Positions 44,967 through 54,726 of a stretch of DNA of 64,000 bases are shown here, piece by piece. A program made the position numbers and the translations under genes. The stretch's first letter is position 1, and each line of letters starts with the position of its first letter. Source of the stretch: Janthinobacterium lividum (GTDB lineage: Bacteria > Pseudomonadota > Gammaproteobacteria > Burkholderiales > Burkholderiaceae_D); contig NZ_CP075583.1 of NCBI RefSeq assembly GCF_023509035.1, positions 2,480,001-2,544,000 on the forward strand, given 5' to 3'. A model generated the notes under the pieces. That model searched no databases. It saw nothing but the letters and a program-made list of their open reading frames with translations, and was not told where the DNA came from.

Positions 44967-47369
44967 TCAGAACTTCACCCACAGCCGGCCAAAGTACGAG
45001 GCGCCGTTCAGACCGAACTGCACGCTGTCGTACTTGAAACCGTTGTCCGTTTCATCCGCGTTTTGCGTGGTGGGCTTGACGTTGAAGATGTTGTTGCCGC
45101 CGAAAGTCAGCTTGGTATTTTTATTGATGCTGTAGGTGAAGCTCAGGTCGGCCGAGGTCTTGGCCGCGTAGCGGGCGTTTGGTACGCCTTCGGCCGTGCC
45201 GCTGAAGGTGCCCAGGGTTTGCGGGCCAAAGTAGATGATGCGCAAGTCCGATTCCAGCTTGCCCGTGATGTAGTCGAAGCCCAGGGTGGCTTTCGCGCGC
45301 GGGCCGCCCTGTTCGATGAACAGGCGTTCACGTTCGGACAGCAAGACATCTTCGAAGCCCGTCAGTGAGGCGGGCGTCTTGACTTTCGTCACTTCCGTTT
45401 TGCTCAAATTCAAGGCCAGGAAGGTGTTCAGGCGGTTGCCGGCCAGCTCGCCCTTGTGCGAGGCCGTCAGGTCCAGTCCCCGCGTGCGCGTGTCGATGGA
45501 GTTGACGAAGAATTGCGCCTCGCCCACGCCCAAGAGGGCCAGGCGCGCCGCCAGGTCCGGATAGTTGTCGGCATTGAAGCGGCCCGACAGCACGATGCGG
45601 TCCTTGATCTTGATGTTGTACAGGTCGGCCGTGACGGAAATGGCTTGCGTGGGCGTCCAGGTGGTGCCCAAGGTGAAGCTGGTGGATTTTTCTTCCTTCA
45701 ATTTCGGGATGCCGGCCGCGTTGGCGACGGCGCCGCCATTGGGCGCCAGCACCACGTCGGTGGGCACGCCGCCGATGAAATCGGTGAAGGTGGACGAGAA
45801 ATACACTTGTTGTAACGATGGCGCGCGGAAACCCGTGCTGGCCGAGCCGCGCAGCAGCACGTTCGGCGCCACTTTATAGCTGGCGGCCAGCTTGCCCGTC
45901 ACGGTGGAGCCGAAGTCGCTGAATTTTTCATAGCGCAGGGCCGCCTGGGTTTTCAGGCGCTCCGTCCAGTCCAGTTCCACGTCGCCATACGCGGCGATGC
46001 TGTGACGCTTGGCCTTGGTGGCGTCGCCGGGCTGGAAGCCGGGGAAGCCCTGGCTGCCCGCATTGCCGCCCACGCCCACGCCGTCGGCGTCGCTGTAGGA
46101 GCCCGGTTCGCCGGCCATGATCTTGTATTCCTCGCTGCGGTACTCGGCGCCGAAGGCCACGTTCATGCCGCGCATGACGGTATCGTAGTAGCGGCTGAAG
46201 TCGGCGTTGCTGGTCAGTTGCTGGAATGAGAAGCCGCCCGCATCATAGCTGCTGGCGCTGACGCCCTTGCCGCCGTTCATCAAGTCGAGATTGGCAATCG
46301 AGGCGTTCAAGGTGTGGCTGATGTCGTAGCGCATCTTGTTGTAGCCATAGGTTTGCGAAAAGTCAGCATGCCATTCGCCGATCTGGCTGCGGTGGCCGAT
46401 GGTGGCGTACTGGTCGTCGATCTTGCCGTTAATGAAAGGCACGAAACCATTCGGATACATGGCGGCCGAATTGCGCGATGGGATGTCGTCGCTGCCGATG
46501 CCGCCGCGGCCGAATGCGGCGCTGGACGCGTCGCGCGTCTGCGCGCCGGCCGTGAAGTACAGTTTGCCCGTGCCGCTGGTGGCGTAGTCGCCATTCAGAT
46601 ACAGCGTCTTGTTCTTGGACTTGGTGTCACCGATGATGCGCAGGCTGTCCGCATCGGCCCGGTTCGAGCGGCCCCGGTCCAGGTATTCGCCCGTGATGGC
46701 CAGGGTGCCCTTGTCGCCCAGCGCGATGCCGCAATAGGCGGAGGTCATGTAATTCTTGCCATCGCCTTCGGAATACTGGCTGTAGCCGGCCACCGCTTCG
46801 CAGCCCAGGCTTTTCTTCAGTTCGATGTCGATCACGCCGGCAATGGCGTCCGAGCCGTACTGGGCGGCGGCACCGTCGCGCAGCACTTGCACGTTCTTGA
46901 TCGCCAGCAAAGGAATCGCATTCATGTCCGTGCCCGTGTTGCCGCGGTTGCGCGCGCCGAACAGGTTGACCAGGGCCGTCGTGTGGCGCCGCTTGCCGTT
47001 CACCAGCACCAGGGTCTGGTCGGAGCCCAGGCCGCGCAGGGCGGCTGAATCGATCAGGTCGGCCCCGTCGGCGCCCGTCTGGCGCGTGGAGTTGAACGAG
47101 GGCGAGATGTATTGCAGCGACTGCGCCAGGTCGAATTGTCCGCCTTGCTCGGCCACCTTGGAAATCGGAATGATATCGACCGGCACCATGGTATCGGTGG
47201 CGGAACTGGCGACCCGGCGCGAGCCGACCACGCTGACCGTTTGCACGGGACCGTCCGTGGCGCCCGCTTCCGTGTTTTGGGCCATGGCGGCGGGACTGAA
47301 GGTGGCCAGGGCGGCGCTGCCGTACAGGCTGATGAGGACTGCTTTACGCAAGGTGGTGAGGGTCGGCAC
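44967..47369 (-). CDS. TonB-dependent outer-membrane receptor
   Basis: This is an 800-aa receptor starting from the GTG at 47369 (MPTLTTLRKAVLISLYGSAA), which has GGAG eight bases upstream and opens directly into a signal peptide ending AAMAQ. An earlier in-frame ATG at 47426 would add 19 residues. The plug domain follows (VSVVGSRRVASSATDTMVPV, then SAALRGLGSDQTLVLVNGKR and LRDGAAAQYGSDAIAGVIDI). The beta-barrel ends in the typical aromatic terminal strand LWVKF. The pattern DGAAAQYGSDAIAGVI is common in receptors of the OMF/Oar-like or nutrient-uptake group. The substrate cannot be read. No Fur box was seen nearby. Confidence 0.92.
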   Translation of the reverse strand: MPTLTTLRKAVLISLYGSAALATFSPAAMAQNTEAGATDGPVQTVSVVGSRRVASSATDTMVPVDIIPISKVAEQGGQFDLAQSLQYISPSFNSTRQTGADGADLIDSAALRGLGSDQTLVLVNGKRRHTTALVNLFGARNRGNTGTDMNAIPLLAIKNVQVLRDGAAAQYGSDAIAGVIDIELKKSLGCEAVAGYSQYSEGDGKNYMTSAYCGIALGDKGTLAITGEYLDRGRSNRADADSLRIIGDTKSKNKTLYLNGDYATSGTGKLYFTAGAQTRDASSAAFGRGGIGSDDIPSRNSAAMYPNGFVPFINGKIDDQYATIGHRSQIGEWHADFSQTYGYNKMRYDISHTLNASIANLDLMNGGKGVSASSYDAGGFSFQQLTSNADFSRYYDTVMRGMNVAFGAEYRSEEYKIMAGEPGSYSDADGVGVGGNAGSQGFPGFQPGDATKAKRHSIAAYGDVELDWTERLKTQAALRYEKFSDFGSTVTGKLAASYKVAPNVLLRGSASTGFRAPSLQQVYFSSTFTDFIGGVPTDVVLAPNGGAVANAAGIPKLKEEKSTSFTLGTTWTPTQAISVTADLYNIKIKDRIVLSGRFNADNYPDLAARLALLGVGEAQFFVNSIDTRTRGLDLTASHKGELAGNRLNTFLALNLSKTEVTKVKTPASLTGFEDVLLSERERLFIEQGGPRAKATLGFDYITGKLESDLRIIYFGPQTLGTFSGTAEGVPNARYAAKTSADLSFTYSINKNTKLTFGGNNIFNVKPTTQNADETDNGFKYDSVQFGLNGASYFGRLWVKF

Positions 47370-47534
47370 GCAGTATCTCCAAGTGGTATTGTGACTTGAT
47401 TCTAGTGCCATCATTTCAGCATTCACCAGCGATACTTTGTTTTGTTATTACAAATTTGTTGTAACTGTTGTTTCCTGGTTGATTATCTTTTGGCCACTGC
47501 CTGGCTTGCCTTGTACTGGTGCAGCATGCCCCGT

Positions 47535-48320
47535 TCAGGTGCTGCGTTGCACCATGCCGCCCACCCAGATTGCCTGCGCGCTGTATTGCACCTGGATCAA
47601 ACAGGGCTGCTGCGTCACGTGGCCCTGCGACAGGCTCAGCGACTGTTGTCGGTGTGCTGCCAGCGCCCCAGCCGCCACGCCCGTGGCGCTGTCTTCCAGC
47701 GCCGGGTCGAGGTGGTTGAAGTTGCGCCCTTCGTATGCGTGTTCGCCCGTGCGGCAATATGCATAGCAGCCGCTGACCTTGTGCAAGGCGCTCCAGTCGG
47801 CGATCAGTTCCAGGTTCGGCCGCAGCGCGCGCAGGGTGGTGCGGTCGGCCACTTCCAGCAGCAGTTTCGGGCTGCCGACGGAGGCGATCACGGGCGGCGA
47901 CAGCAAGTGCATGTGCTGGCCCATGAGTTCCGACGGAATATACTTTTCCACCACGACGGCAGGCGCGGACTGCGGCGCCAGTCCAATGAATAACCCCTCC
48001 GCGCGGCGTACCAGCTGCAAGGCTTGCCCGCGCATGGCCGTGGTCACCGTCAAGGTTGCCGGGGCGCCAGGCGCCGTCAGCAGCACGTGCGCGGCCGCCA
48101 AGGTGGCGTGCAGGCACAGGGGGCTGCGCGTGTGCGGATAAAAATAGTCAAGCACGATGCCGCCGTCCGCTTGTCGGTCGAGGAAGACGCAGGCGCTGAC
48201 CTGGCGTTCGCGGGCGAAGGCCTGGCGCGCCGTTTCGCTGCCGTGGTCGTTTTCCACGACCAGCGCCGCATTGCCGCCACCGGGTGCGGCGCCGAAACAT
48301 TTCAAGAGATGGACAATCAT
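47535..48320 (-). CDS. PhzF-family protein lacking the catalytic glutamate
   Basis: This 261-aa protein has the two-domain PhzF fold. Family motifs are GGGNAALVVEND near residue 14, YFYPHTRSPLCLHATLAAAH and NHLDPALEDSATGVAAGAL near residue 215. In PhzF the catalytic Glu sits in SETxF; here the matching stretch reads VSACVF, with Ala at residue 43. The second active-site loop AGHP also differs (CLHA). It may not be an isomerase, or may use other residues. It is transcribed towards the TonB receptor and divergent from dnaE2. There are no phenazine genes nearby. Confidence 0.85.
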   Translation of the reverse strand: MIVHLLKCFGAAPGGGNAALVVENDHGSETARQAFARERQVSACVFLDRQADGGIVLDYFYPHTRSPLCLHATLAAAHVLLTAPGAPATLTVTTAMRGQALQLVRRAEGLFIGLAPQSAPAVVVEKYIPSELMGQHMHLLSPPVIASVGSPKLLLEVADRTTLRALRPNLELIADWSALHKVSGCYAYCRTGEHAYEGRNFNHLDPALEDSATGVAAGALAAHRQQSLSLSQGHVTQQPCLIQVQYSAQAIWVGGMVQRST

Positions 48321-48384
48321 GGCGGTCGATGTGGAGGTAAAACACCAGCATAAACGATAAGCCCGATTCCAGATAAGTATAATA

Positions 48385-48404
48385 TACTGTGTTTATATAC
48401 AGTA
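48385..48404 (+). promoter_or_regulatory. LexA (SOS) box of dnaE2
   Basis: TACTGTGTTTATATACAGTA contains the CTG-N10-CAG core of LexA sites (48387-48402) and ends 12 bases before the dnaE2 start. It overlaps the expected promoter, so the gene should be repressed until DNA damage. Confidence 0.93.
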
Positions 48405-48416
48405 TTGAGGTAGATC

Positions 48417-51400
48417 ATGTGGGGCGCAGTCTTACCCGAGTATGCTGAGTTGTACTGCCTGAGCAATTTCAGCTTCCTGCATGGGGCCTCGCATGCGGAA
48501 GAGCTGGTGGCCCGCGCAGTCCAGCTTGGTTATCACGCGCTGGCCATTACCGACGAGTGCTCGCTGGCGGGCGTCGTGCGCGCCCATGCGACGGCCAAGC
48601 GGGCCGGTTTCCCCTTGATTATCGGCGCGCACTTTCATTTGACGCAGGCCGATGGCAGCCCAGGGCCGTCCTTGCTGGCGCTGGTGCAGGACCGCGATGG
48701 TTACGGCAACTTGTCGGAACTGATCACCATGGCGCGCACGCGGGCGGCCAAGGGCCGCTATTTGCTGACGCCAGACGATTTCGCCGCGCCGTCGGCGGAG
48801 TTTGCCCATTTGCAGGGGCTGCCAGGCTGCCTGATGATTTTGTTGCCCGGCTATCCGGCCCAGCCCGAGACGCTGCTGCGCGCGCAGGGAGCGTGGATGG
48901 CGTCCACCTTTGGCAGTGAGCGCAGCTGGGTGGGCCTGAATTTGCTGCAGCGGGCGCAGGATGACGCCCACCGCCTTGTTGTGCAGGCGGTGGCGCAGGC
49001 GCAGGGCTTGCCCGTGGTGGCCGTCGGCCATGTGTGCATGCACGTGCGTTCGCGCAAGCCCTTGCTCGATACCCTGTGCGCGATACGCGTGGGCAAACCC
49101 GTGGGCGAGTGCGGCTATGCGCTGGCGCAAAACGCGGAACAGCATCTGCGCGCGCGGCTGCGTCTGGCCAATGTGTATCCGCCGCAGGCGCTGGCGGAAA
49201 CTGTGCGCATCGCGGGCCTGTGCACGTTCTCTCTCGATAGCTTGCGCTATGACTATCCCGACGAGCTGGTGCCGCACGGCCACACGCCGGCGACGTATTT
49301 GCGCGCGGAAACGTATGCGGGCGCGCGCATCCGCTTTCCGCTGGGTATTCCGGCCAACGTGCAGCAGCAGATCGAGCAGGAACTGGAACTGATCGCCGAG
49401 TTGTCGTATGAAGCGTACTTTTTGACCGTGTATGACATCGTGCGTTTTGCCCGCTCGCAAAATATCCTGTGCCAGGGCAGGGGCTCGGCCGCCAATTCGG
49501 CTGTTTGCTATTGCCTGCACATCACGGAAGTGGACCCGGCGCGCGGCAACTCGCTGGTCGGGCGTTTCATGTCGCGTGAGCGCAACGAGCCGCCTGATAT
49601 CGATGTCGATTTCGAGCACCAGCGGCGCGAAGAAGTGATTCAATATATCTACGGGAAATATGGGCGCGAGCGGGCCGCGCTGGCGGCCGTGGTGATCAGC
49701 TACCGGCCGAAGAGCGCCTTGCGCGACAGCGGCCGGGCGCTGGGAATCGACCTGGCCATCGTGGAAAAAGTGTCCAAGGCGCATCGCTGGTTCGACGGCA
49801 AGCGCGATCTGCTGGAGCGCCTGGCCGAATGCGGGCTCGACCCGGAAGCGGCATTGTCGCAGCAGTGGGCCGGCCTGGCGCAGCAGCTGCTGGGCTTTCC
49901 CCGCCATCTGTCGCAACATCCGGGCGGCTTTGTGATTGCGCAAGGCAAGTTGTCGCGCCTGGTGCCGATTGAAAATGCGACCATGGCCGCGCGCAGCGTC
50001 ATCGAGTGGGACAAGAACGACCTCGAGGAGCTGGGCTTGATGAAGGTCGACGTGCTGGCGCTGGGCATGCTGTCGGCCCTGCGGCGCACCCTGGAACTGG
50101 TGAGTGCGCGGCGCGGCGAGGAGTTCCGCCTGCAGGATATTCCCCGCGAAGATCCCGCCACCTACGACATGATGTGCCAGGCCGACACCATCGGCGTGTT
50201 TCAGATTGAGTCGCGCGCGCAAATGAGCATGCTGCCTCGGCTGCGTCCGCGTGAATTCTACGACCTCGTCATCGAAGTGGCGCTGGTGCGCCCCGGCCCC
50301 ATCCAGGGCGGCATGGTGCATCCGTATTTGCAGCGGCGCCAGCAGAAAGAACCCGTCGACTATCCGAAGGGTCTGGAAAAGGCGTTGGGACGCACCCTGG
50401 GCATCCCGATTTTCCAGGAGCAGGTGATGCAGGTGGCCATCATCGCGGCCGATTTCACGCCCGGCGAAGCGGATCAGTTGCGGCGCGCCATGGCGGCTTG
50501 GAAACGCAAGGGCGGTATGAACAATTACAAGAAACGCATCGTCGAGACGATGGTCAAAAATGAGTATGACAGGAAGTTCGCGGAGGCCATCTTCAGCCAG
50601 ATCGAGGGCTTTGGCGAATATGGTTTTCCCGAGTCGCACGCGGCCAGTTTCGCGTTGCTGACGTACGCCAGTTCCTGGCTGAAATGCCATGAGCCGGCCG
50701 CCTTTCTGTGCGCCTTGCTCAATAGCCAGCCCATGGGCTTTTACAGTCCCTCGCAACTGGTGCAGGATGCGCGCCGGCATGGCGTGCAAGTGCTGCCCGT
50801 CGACGTAGCCGTCAGCGCTTGGGACGCGGAATTGGAAGAAGGGAAGGGTGATGGGCCGGCCGTGCGCCTGGGCTTGAACAGCCTGTTTGGCATGCGCGCC
50901 GAGGCCGCCCAGCGCATCGAGGATGCGCGCGCCATCGCCGCCTTTGCCGACGTGGCCGACCTGGCCCTGCGTGGCGGCCTGGACCGTCATGACTTGCAGG
51001 TGCTCGCCGCCGGCAATGCCCTGCACGCGCTGGCGGGCCACCGGCGCGAGGCGCTGTGGCAGGCGGCTGGCGCCGTGCCCGACAGGGACTTGCTGCGCGC
51101 CACCACGCAAGAGGAAGACTTGCCTGTGCTGGCCGCCCCGACGGAAGGCGAGAGCATCGTCAGCGATTACCGCGCGCAAGGCCTGACCCTGGGTCGCCAC
51201 CCGCTGGCGCTGCTGCGCAAGCAATTGCTGGAACAGCGTTTCCTGCCCGCCGCCACGCTTGCCAGCTACACGGATGGCCAGCTGGCGCGTGCCTGCGGCA
51301 TCGTCACCGTGCGCCAGCGTCCGGGCACGGCCAAGGGCGTGATCTTTATGACCCTGGAAGACGAGACGGGCACGGTTAACGTCATCGTCTGGCCCGACCT

Positions 51401-51560
51401 GGTGGAAAGCCAGCGGCGCGAAGTGCTGAGCGCGCCGCTGCTGGGCGTGTACGGCGTGTGGCAGCGTGAAGGCATCGTGCGCAACCTGGTGGCCAAGCGT
51501 CTGGTCGACATGTCGCATCTGCTGGGGCGCTTGAGGACCAGCAGCCGTGATTTCTGTTGA
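48417..51560 (+). CDS. dnaE2: error-prone DNA polymerase III alpha subunit DnaE2
   Basis: This 1047-aa C-family polymerase carries out SOS translesion synthesis with ImuA and ImuB. It starts MWGAVLPEYAELYCLSNFSF, with GAGG before the ATG. The N-terminal PHP domain (about 8-210) has FLHGASHAEELV and ALAITDECSLAGVVRAH. The palm region holds GRGSAANSAVCYCL and the catalytic Asp pair in NEPPDIDVDFEH. The fingers include DLEELGLMKVDVLALGMLSA. The C-terminus holds an OB-fold (GIVTVRQRPGTAKGVIFMTL). The frame is intact. The gene is 16 kb from imuA-imuB rather than in one operon with them. Confidence 0.96.
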   Translation: MWGAVLPEYAELYCLSNFSFLHGASHAEELVARAVQLGYHALAITDECSLAGVVRAHATAKRAGFPLIIGAHFHLTQADGSPGPSLLALVQDRDGYGNLSELITMARTRAAKGRYLLTPDDFAAPSAEFAHLQGLPGCLMILLPGYPAQPETLLRAQGAWMASTFGSERSWVGLNLLQRAQDDAHRLVVQAVAQAQGLPVVAVGHVCMHVRSRKPLLDTLCAIRVGKPVGECGYALAQNAEQHLRARLRLANVYPPQALAETVRIAGLCTFSLDSLRYDYPDELVPHGHTPATYLRAETYAGARIRFPLGIPANVQQQIEQELELIAELSYEAYFLTVYDIVRFARSQNILCQGRGSAANSAVCYCLHITEVDPARGNSLVGRFMSRERNEPPDIDVDFEHQRREEVIQYIYGKYGRERAALAAVVISYRPKSALRDSGRALGIDLAIVEKVSKAHRWFDGKRDLLERLAECGLDPEAALSQQWAGLAQQLLGFPRHLSQHPGGFVIAQGKLSRLVPIENATMAARSVIEWDKNDLEELGLMKVDVLALGMLSALRRTLELVSARRGEEFRLQDIPREDPATYDMMCQADTIGVFQIESRAQMSMLPRLRPREFYDLVIEVALVRPGPIQGGMVHPYLQRRQQKEPVDYPKGLEKALGRTLGIPIFQEQVMQVAIIAADFTPGEADQLRRAMAAWKRKGGMNNYKKRIVETMVKNEYDRKFAEAIFSQIEGFGEYGFPESHAASFALLTYASSWLKCHEPAAFLCALLNSQPMGFYSPSQLVQDARRHGVQVLPVDVAVSAWDAELEEGKGDGPAVRLGLNSLFGMRAEAAQRIEDARAIAAFADVADLALRGGLDRHDLQVLAAGNALHALAGHRREALWQAAGAVPDRDLLRATTQEEDLPVLAAPTEGESIVSDYRAQGLTLGRHPLALLRKQLLEQRFLPAATLASYTDGQLARACGIVTVRQRPGTAKGVIFMTLEDETGTVNVIVWPDLVESQRREVLSAPLLGVYGVWQREGIVRNLVAKRLVDMSHLLGRLRTSSRDFC

Positions 51561-51599
51561 AAGTTGCCGACGGGGAGGAGGGCATGGCATTATTTGAAG

Positions 51600-52073
51600 A
51601 TGACAACCTTGCCCGAACCGACACTGCGTCCCGCCCTGGTCGCCGACGCGCCCGCCATCGTCGCCCTGATCGATGACCTGATGCTCTTTTTGACCTTGCA
51701 TCCCGACGGTGCGGGGGCGGAAAAGTTCATCGAACATTGCCGCCAGCCGGCCATCGAAGGCTATCTGTCGCAGTCGCGCTACGCGTATCAGCTGGCGCAT
51801 ATCGACGGCGCACTGGCCGGCGTGGTGGCCATGCGCGACAACACGCATCTGTTCCACATGTTCGTGCCGCGCGCCCAGCACCGGCGCGGCATGGCGCGCC
51901 GCCTGTGGCAGGCAGCCCGCGATGCGTCGTTGGCCAAAGGCGATGTGACGGCCTTTACCGTCAATTCCTCCCTGTACGCCTTGCCCCTGTACACAAGCCT
52001 GGGCTTTGTCGCCACGGGGCCGAGGGTGGAAATGGATGGCATAGCCTTCGTGCCGATGCGCATGGAATTATAG
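51600..52073 (+). CDS. GNAT-family N-acetyltransferase
   Basis: This 157-aa acetyltransferase begins MTTLPEPTLRPALVADAPAI. The CoA-binding segment is FVPRAQHRRGMARRLWQAA and the late strand is LYTSLGFVATGPRV. It lies 39 bases after dnaE2 in the same direction and may be co-transcribed with it, so it could be SOS-induced. Its stop abuts the stop of the converging FAD oxidase gene with no gap. The acceptor is unknown. Confidence 0.88.
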   Translation: MTTLPEPTLRPALVADAPAIVALIDDLMLFLTLHPDGAGAEKFIEHCRQPAIEGYLSQSRYAYQLAHIDGALAGVVAMRDNTHLFHMFVPRAQHRRGMARRLWQAARDASLAKGDVTAFTVNSSLYALPLYTSLGFVATGPRVEMDGIAFVPMRMEL

Positions 52074-53484
52074 TTACCAGCGCACGATCTTCCCTGGATT
52101 CATGATGTTCTTCGGGTCCAGCGCATGCTTGAGGGCGCGCATGGTGTCGATGGCGCCCTCGCCATGTTCTTCCACGAGGAAGGCCATCTTGTGCATGCCC
52201 ACGCCATGCTCGCCCGTGCACGTGCCGTCCATGCCGATGGCGCGCGTGACCATGTCGCTGTTGACCTTTTCCGCGCGCGCGATGTCCGCCGGATCATCGG
52301 GATCGACCAGCATCTGCACGTGGAAATTGCCGTCGCCGACGTGGCCGATGATGGCGTAGACCAGGCCCTGCGCTTCGCAATCGGCCTTGGTGGCCAGGAT
52401 GCATTCGGCCAGGCGCGAAATCGGCACGCAGCAATCGGTGGAAATGGCACGGCTGCCGGGACGCATCTGCAGCAGGGCGAAATACGCGTTATGGCGCGCG
52501 GCCCACAGGCGCGAACGGTCTTCGGGGCGGCTGGCCCACTCGAAATCGCTGGCGCCGTGTTCCGCCGTGATGGCTTGCACCAGCTGTGCCTGCTCGGCCA
52601 CGCTGGCCGGCGTGCCATGAAATTCAAACAATAATAATGGTTTTTGCGGCAGCGCCATCTTGTCATAGGCGTTGATGGCTTTGACGCCATTTTCATCGAG
52701 AAACTCGACTCGCGCCACAGGAATACCCATCTGGATGGTCTGGATCACGGCGTTGACGGCTTCGCCCGTGCCGGGGAACGAGCACACGGCCGCCGAGATC
52801 GCTTCGGGCAGCGGGTACAGTTTCACCGTCACTTCCGTGATGATGCCCAGGGTCCCCTCGCTGCCGACGAACAGGCGCGTCAGGTCGTAGCCGGCCGAAG
52901 ATTTTTTTCGCCCTGGTCCCCGTCTTGATGATGCGGCCATCGGCCGTCACCACCGTCAGGGCCAGTACGTTTTCGCGCATGGTGCCGTAGCGTACGGCGT
53001 TCGTGCCCGAGGCGCGCGTGGCCGCCATGCCGCCGAGGGATGCATTGGCGCCCGGGTCGATGGGGAAGAGCAGGCCCGTGTCGCGAATTTCCTCGTTCAG
53101 CTGCTTGCGCGTCACGCCCGCCTGCACGGTGGCCGTCAAGTCTTCATTATGCACGGCGACCATTTGATTCATTTGCGACAGATCAATCGTCACCCCGCCG
53201 TGCAGGGCCAATACGTGGCCTTCGAGCGAGGTGCCGCTGCCATAGGCGATGACGGGCACGTCGTGCGCGCTGCACAGTTTGACGGCAGCCGCCACTTCCT
53301 CGGTGGAATGCGCGAAGATGACAGCGTCCGGTAACATGGGGGGATAGCTCGACTCGTCGCGCCCATGGTGGGCGCGCATGGCTTGCGTCATGGAAAAGCG
53401 GTCGGCAAAGATCAGGGAAAGTACGGCAGCAAGAGATTCTGGCAGCGGTTTTTTCAGTACCGCCAACTGGTCAGTTTGATTCAC
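52074..53484 (-). pseudogene. FAD-linked oxidase (D-lactate dehydrogenase/GlcD-like), interrupted by a frameshift
   Basis: This is a flavoenzyme of the D-lactate/glycolate oxidase group. The N-terminal FAD-binding part (MNQTDQLAVLKKPLPESLAA; PVIAYGSGTSLEGHVLALHG; DPGANASLGGMAATRASGTN) reads from 53484 to IIKTGTRAKK. The frame is lost at T7 on the plus strand (52902-52908). With six T it continues as SSAGYDLTRLFVGSEGTLGI, giving the C-terminal domain with YAIIGHVGDGNFHVQMLVDP and TCTGEHGVGMHKM, total about 469 aa. The intact second half argues for a one-base insertion error. It probably oxidises D-lactate or another 2-hydroxyacid and passes electrons to quinone or cytochrome. Confidence 0.9.
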
Positions 53485-53600
53485 GCGAGTCCTCCGTTTT
53501 TTTTATTCTACTCCGCGCCCGGGGATTTCACCGAAGCACCATATTGATTTTTTGCCAGTTGTAAAAAAATCTGCATGGTTCGCCGTGCATTGGTTGTAAA

Positions 53601-53615
53601 TGAGAATCATTTCTA
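53601..53615 (+). promoter_or_regulatory. Fur-box-like site upstream of the haem-uptake cluster
   Basis: TGAGAATCATTTCTA fits the 7-1-7 Fur pattern TGATAAT-N-ATTATCA at 10 of 14 positions, within an AT-rich stretch. It lies 54 bases before chaN. Iron limitation should therefore induce chaN-exbB-exbD-tonB and the receptor. Confidence 0.65.
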
Positions 53616-53669
53616 TTAAAATGCCCGCCTGAGTGTTTTTACAACAGCGTTGACCCGAAAGGCCATGCC

Positions 53670-54587
53670 ATGAAATTCCCCTTGTCCCTCACCACCGTCC
53701 TGCCCGCCTGCGTGCTGGCGCTGAGCGCCTGCAGCAGTGTCGCACCCGTGAGCGGCGCGGCCACTGGCGCCGCCGCGACGTCTGCTGCGCAGGATGTGCG
53801 CCAGTTGGGCGAGATCGTCGACCTGCGCAGCGGCCAGCGCGTGACTGCCGAGCAATTGCTGGCTCAGCTGGCCGCCGCGCCCCGCGTCATCGTGGGCGAG
53901 CAGCATGACCAGCTCAGCCATCACCAGATCGAGCAATGGCTGCTGCTGCAGTTGCAGGGCCAGCGTCCGCAAGGCAGCGTGCTGCTGGAAATGCTGAACC
54001 CGGACCAGCAAGCCAAGGTGGACAAGGTCAAGCCATGGCTGCAGACGGATCCCGTCGTGCGCCCCGAACATGTGGCCGAGCTGGTGGCGTGGCAGCCGAA
54101 CTGGAAGTGGGAGCAATATGGCGACCTGGTCATGACCGTGATGCGCGCGCCATACCCCGTCTGGTCGGCCAACCTGGACCGCAGCGAAATCAAGCAACTG
54201 TTTATCGACAAACCGGCCGTGCAGGGCAAGCATTCCAACCTGGCCAACGATGGCAAGGTGCATGATAAATTGAAAGACATTATCCGCGTCATGCACGACA
54301 ACCAGATCGACGAGTCGCGCCTGGCCGCCATGCTGTCGGTGCAGCAGCAGCGCGACCGCCGCATGGCCGAGCGCCTGCTGGCCGCGCCCGCGCCGGCCAT
54401 GCTGATCGCCGGCGCCTACCATGCGCACAAGGACCTGGGCGTGCCGCTGCACGTGCAGGACTTGACGGGCGGCCCGGCGCCGCTGGTGCTGGTGCTGGCG
54501 CAGCGCGGCGCCACGGTGCTGGCGCCGCAGGCGGATTTCGTCTGGTTCACGCCTGTTGTGGCACCCGCCGTCGCCAGCGCCAAATAA
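53670..54587 (+). CDS. ChaN family haem-binding lipoprotein
   Basis: This 305-aa lipoprotein begins MKFPLSLTTVLPACVLALSA with the lipobox LSAC (Cys21). The ChaN/haem-binding uptake domain shows PRVIVGEQHDQLSHHQIEQW and VLLEMLNPDQQ near residues 70-105, and LIAGAYHAHKDLGVPLHV near 245. Related proteins bind haem as dimers and help its uptake. It heads a cluster with exbB, exbD, tonB and a TonB-dependent receptor, behind a Fur-like box. A short hairpin separates it from exbB. Confidence 0.88.
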   Translation: MKFPLSLTTVLPACVLALSACSSVAPVSGAATGAAATSAAQDVRQLGEIVDLRSGQRVTAEQLLAQLAAAPRVIVGEQHDQLSHHQIEQWLLLQLQGQRPQGSVLLEMLNPDQQAKVDKVKPWLQTDPVVRPEHVAELVAWQPNWKWEQYGDLVMTVMRAPYPVWSANLDRSEIKQLFIDKPAVQGKHSNLANDGKVHDKLKDIIRVMHDNQIDESRLAAMLSVQQQRDRRMAERLLAAPAPAMLIAGAYHAHKDLGVPLHVQDLTGGPAPLVLVLAQRGATVLAPQADFVWFTPVVAPAVASAK

Positions 54588-54600
54588 TTCCTGCACGTCC

Positions 54601-54619
54601 GCCGGGCGTTCAGCCCGGC
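54601..54619 (+). other. hairpin between chaN and exbB
   Basis: GCCGGGC and GCCCGGC form a 7-bp stem with a 5-base loop, 14 bases after the chaN stop. It is not followed by a T-run, so it may only reduce read-through or protect the message end. Confidence 0.5.
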
Positions 54620-54726
54620 ACTCTCCCCCAGCAAGCTCCTCCATAGCAGCCAGGTAGTCCGTCCGATTTTTTGCATGCGCGTGCGCGCCGTTGGCGCAGC
54701 CATGCCTGTTACCTGTTGAAGCTTCC

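Noticed and set aside
48432-51881. Minus-strand open frame of 1149 codons opposite dnaE2
   Set aside because: It is an antisense shadow; composition is dominated by Gln, His and Arg, and the plus strand is a full DnaE2.
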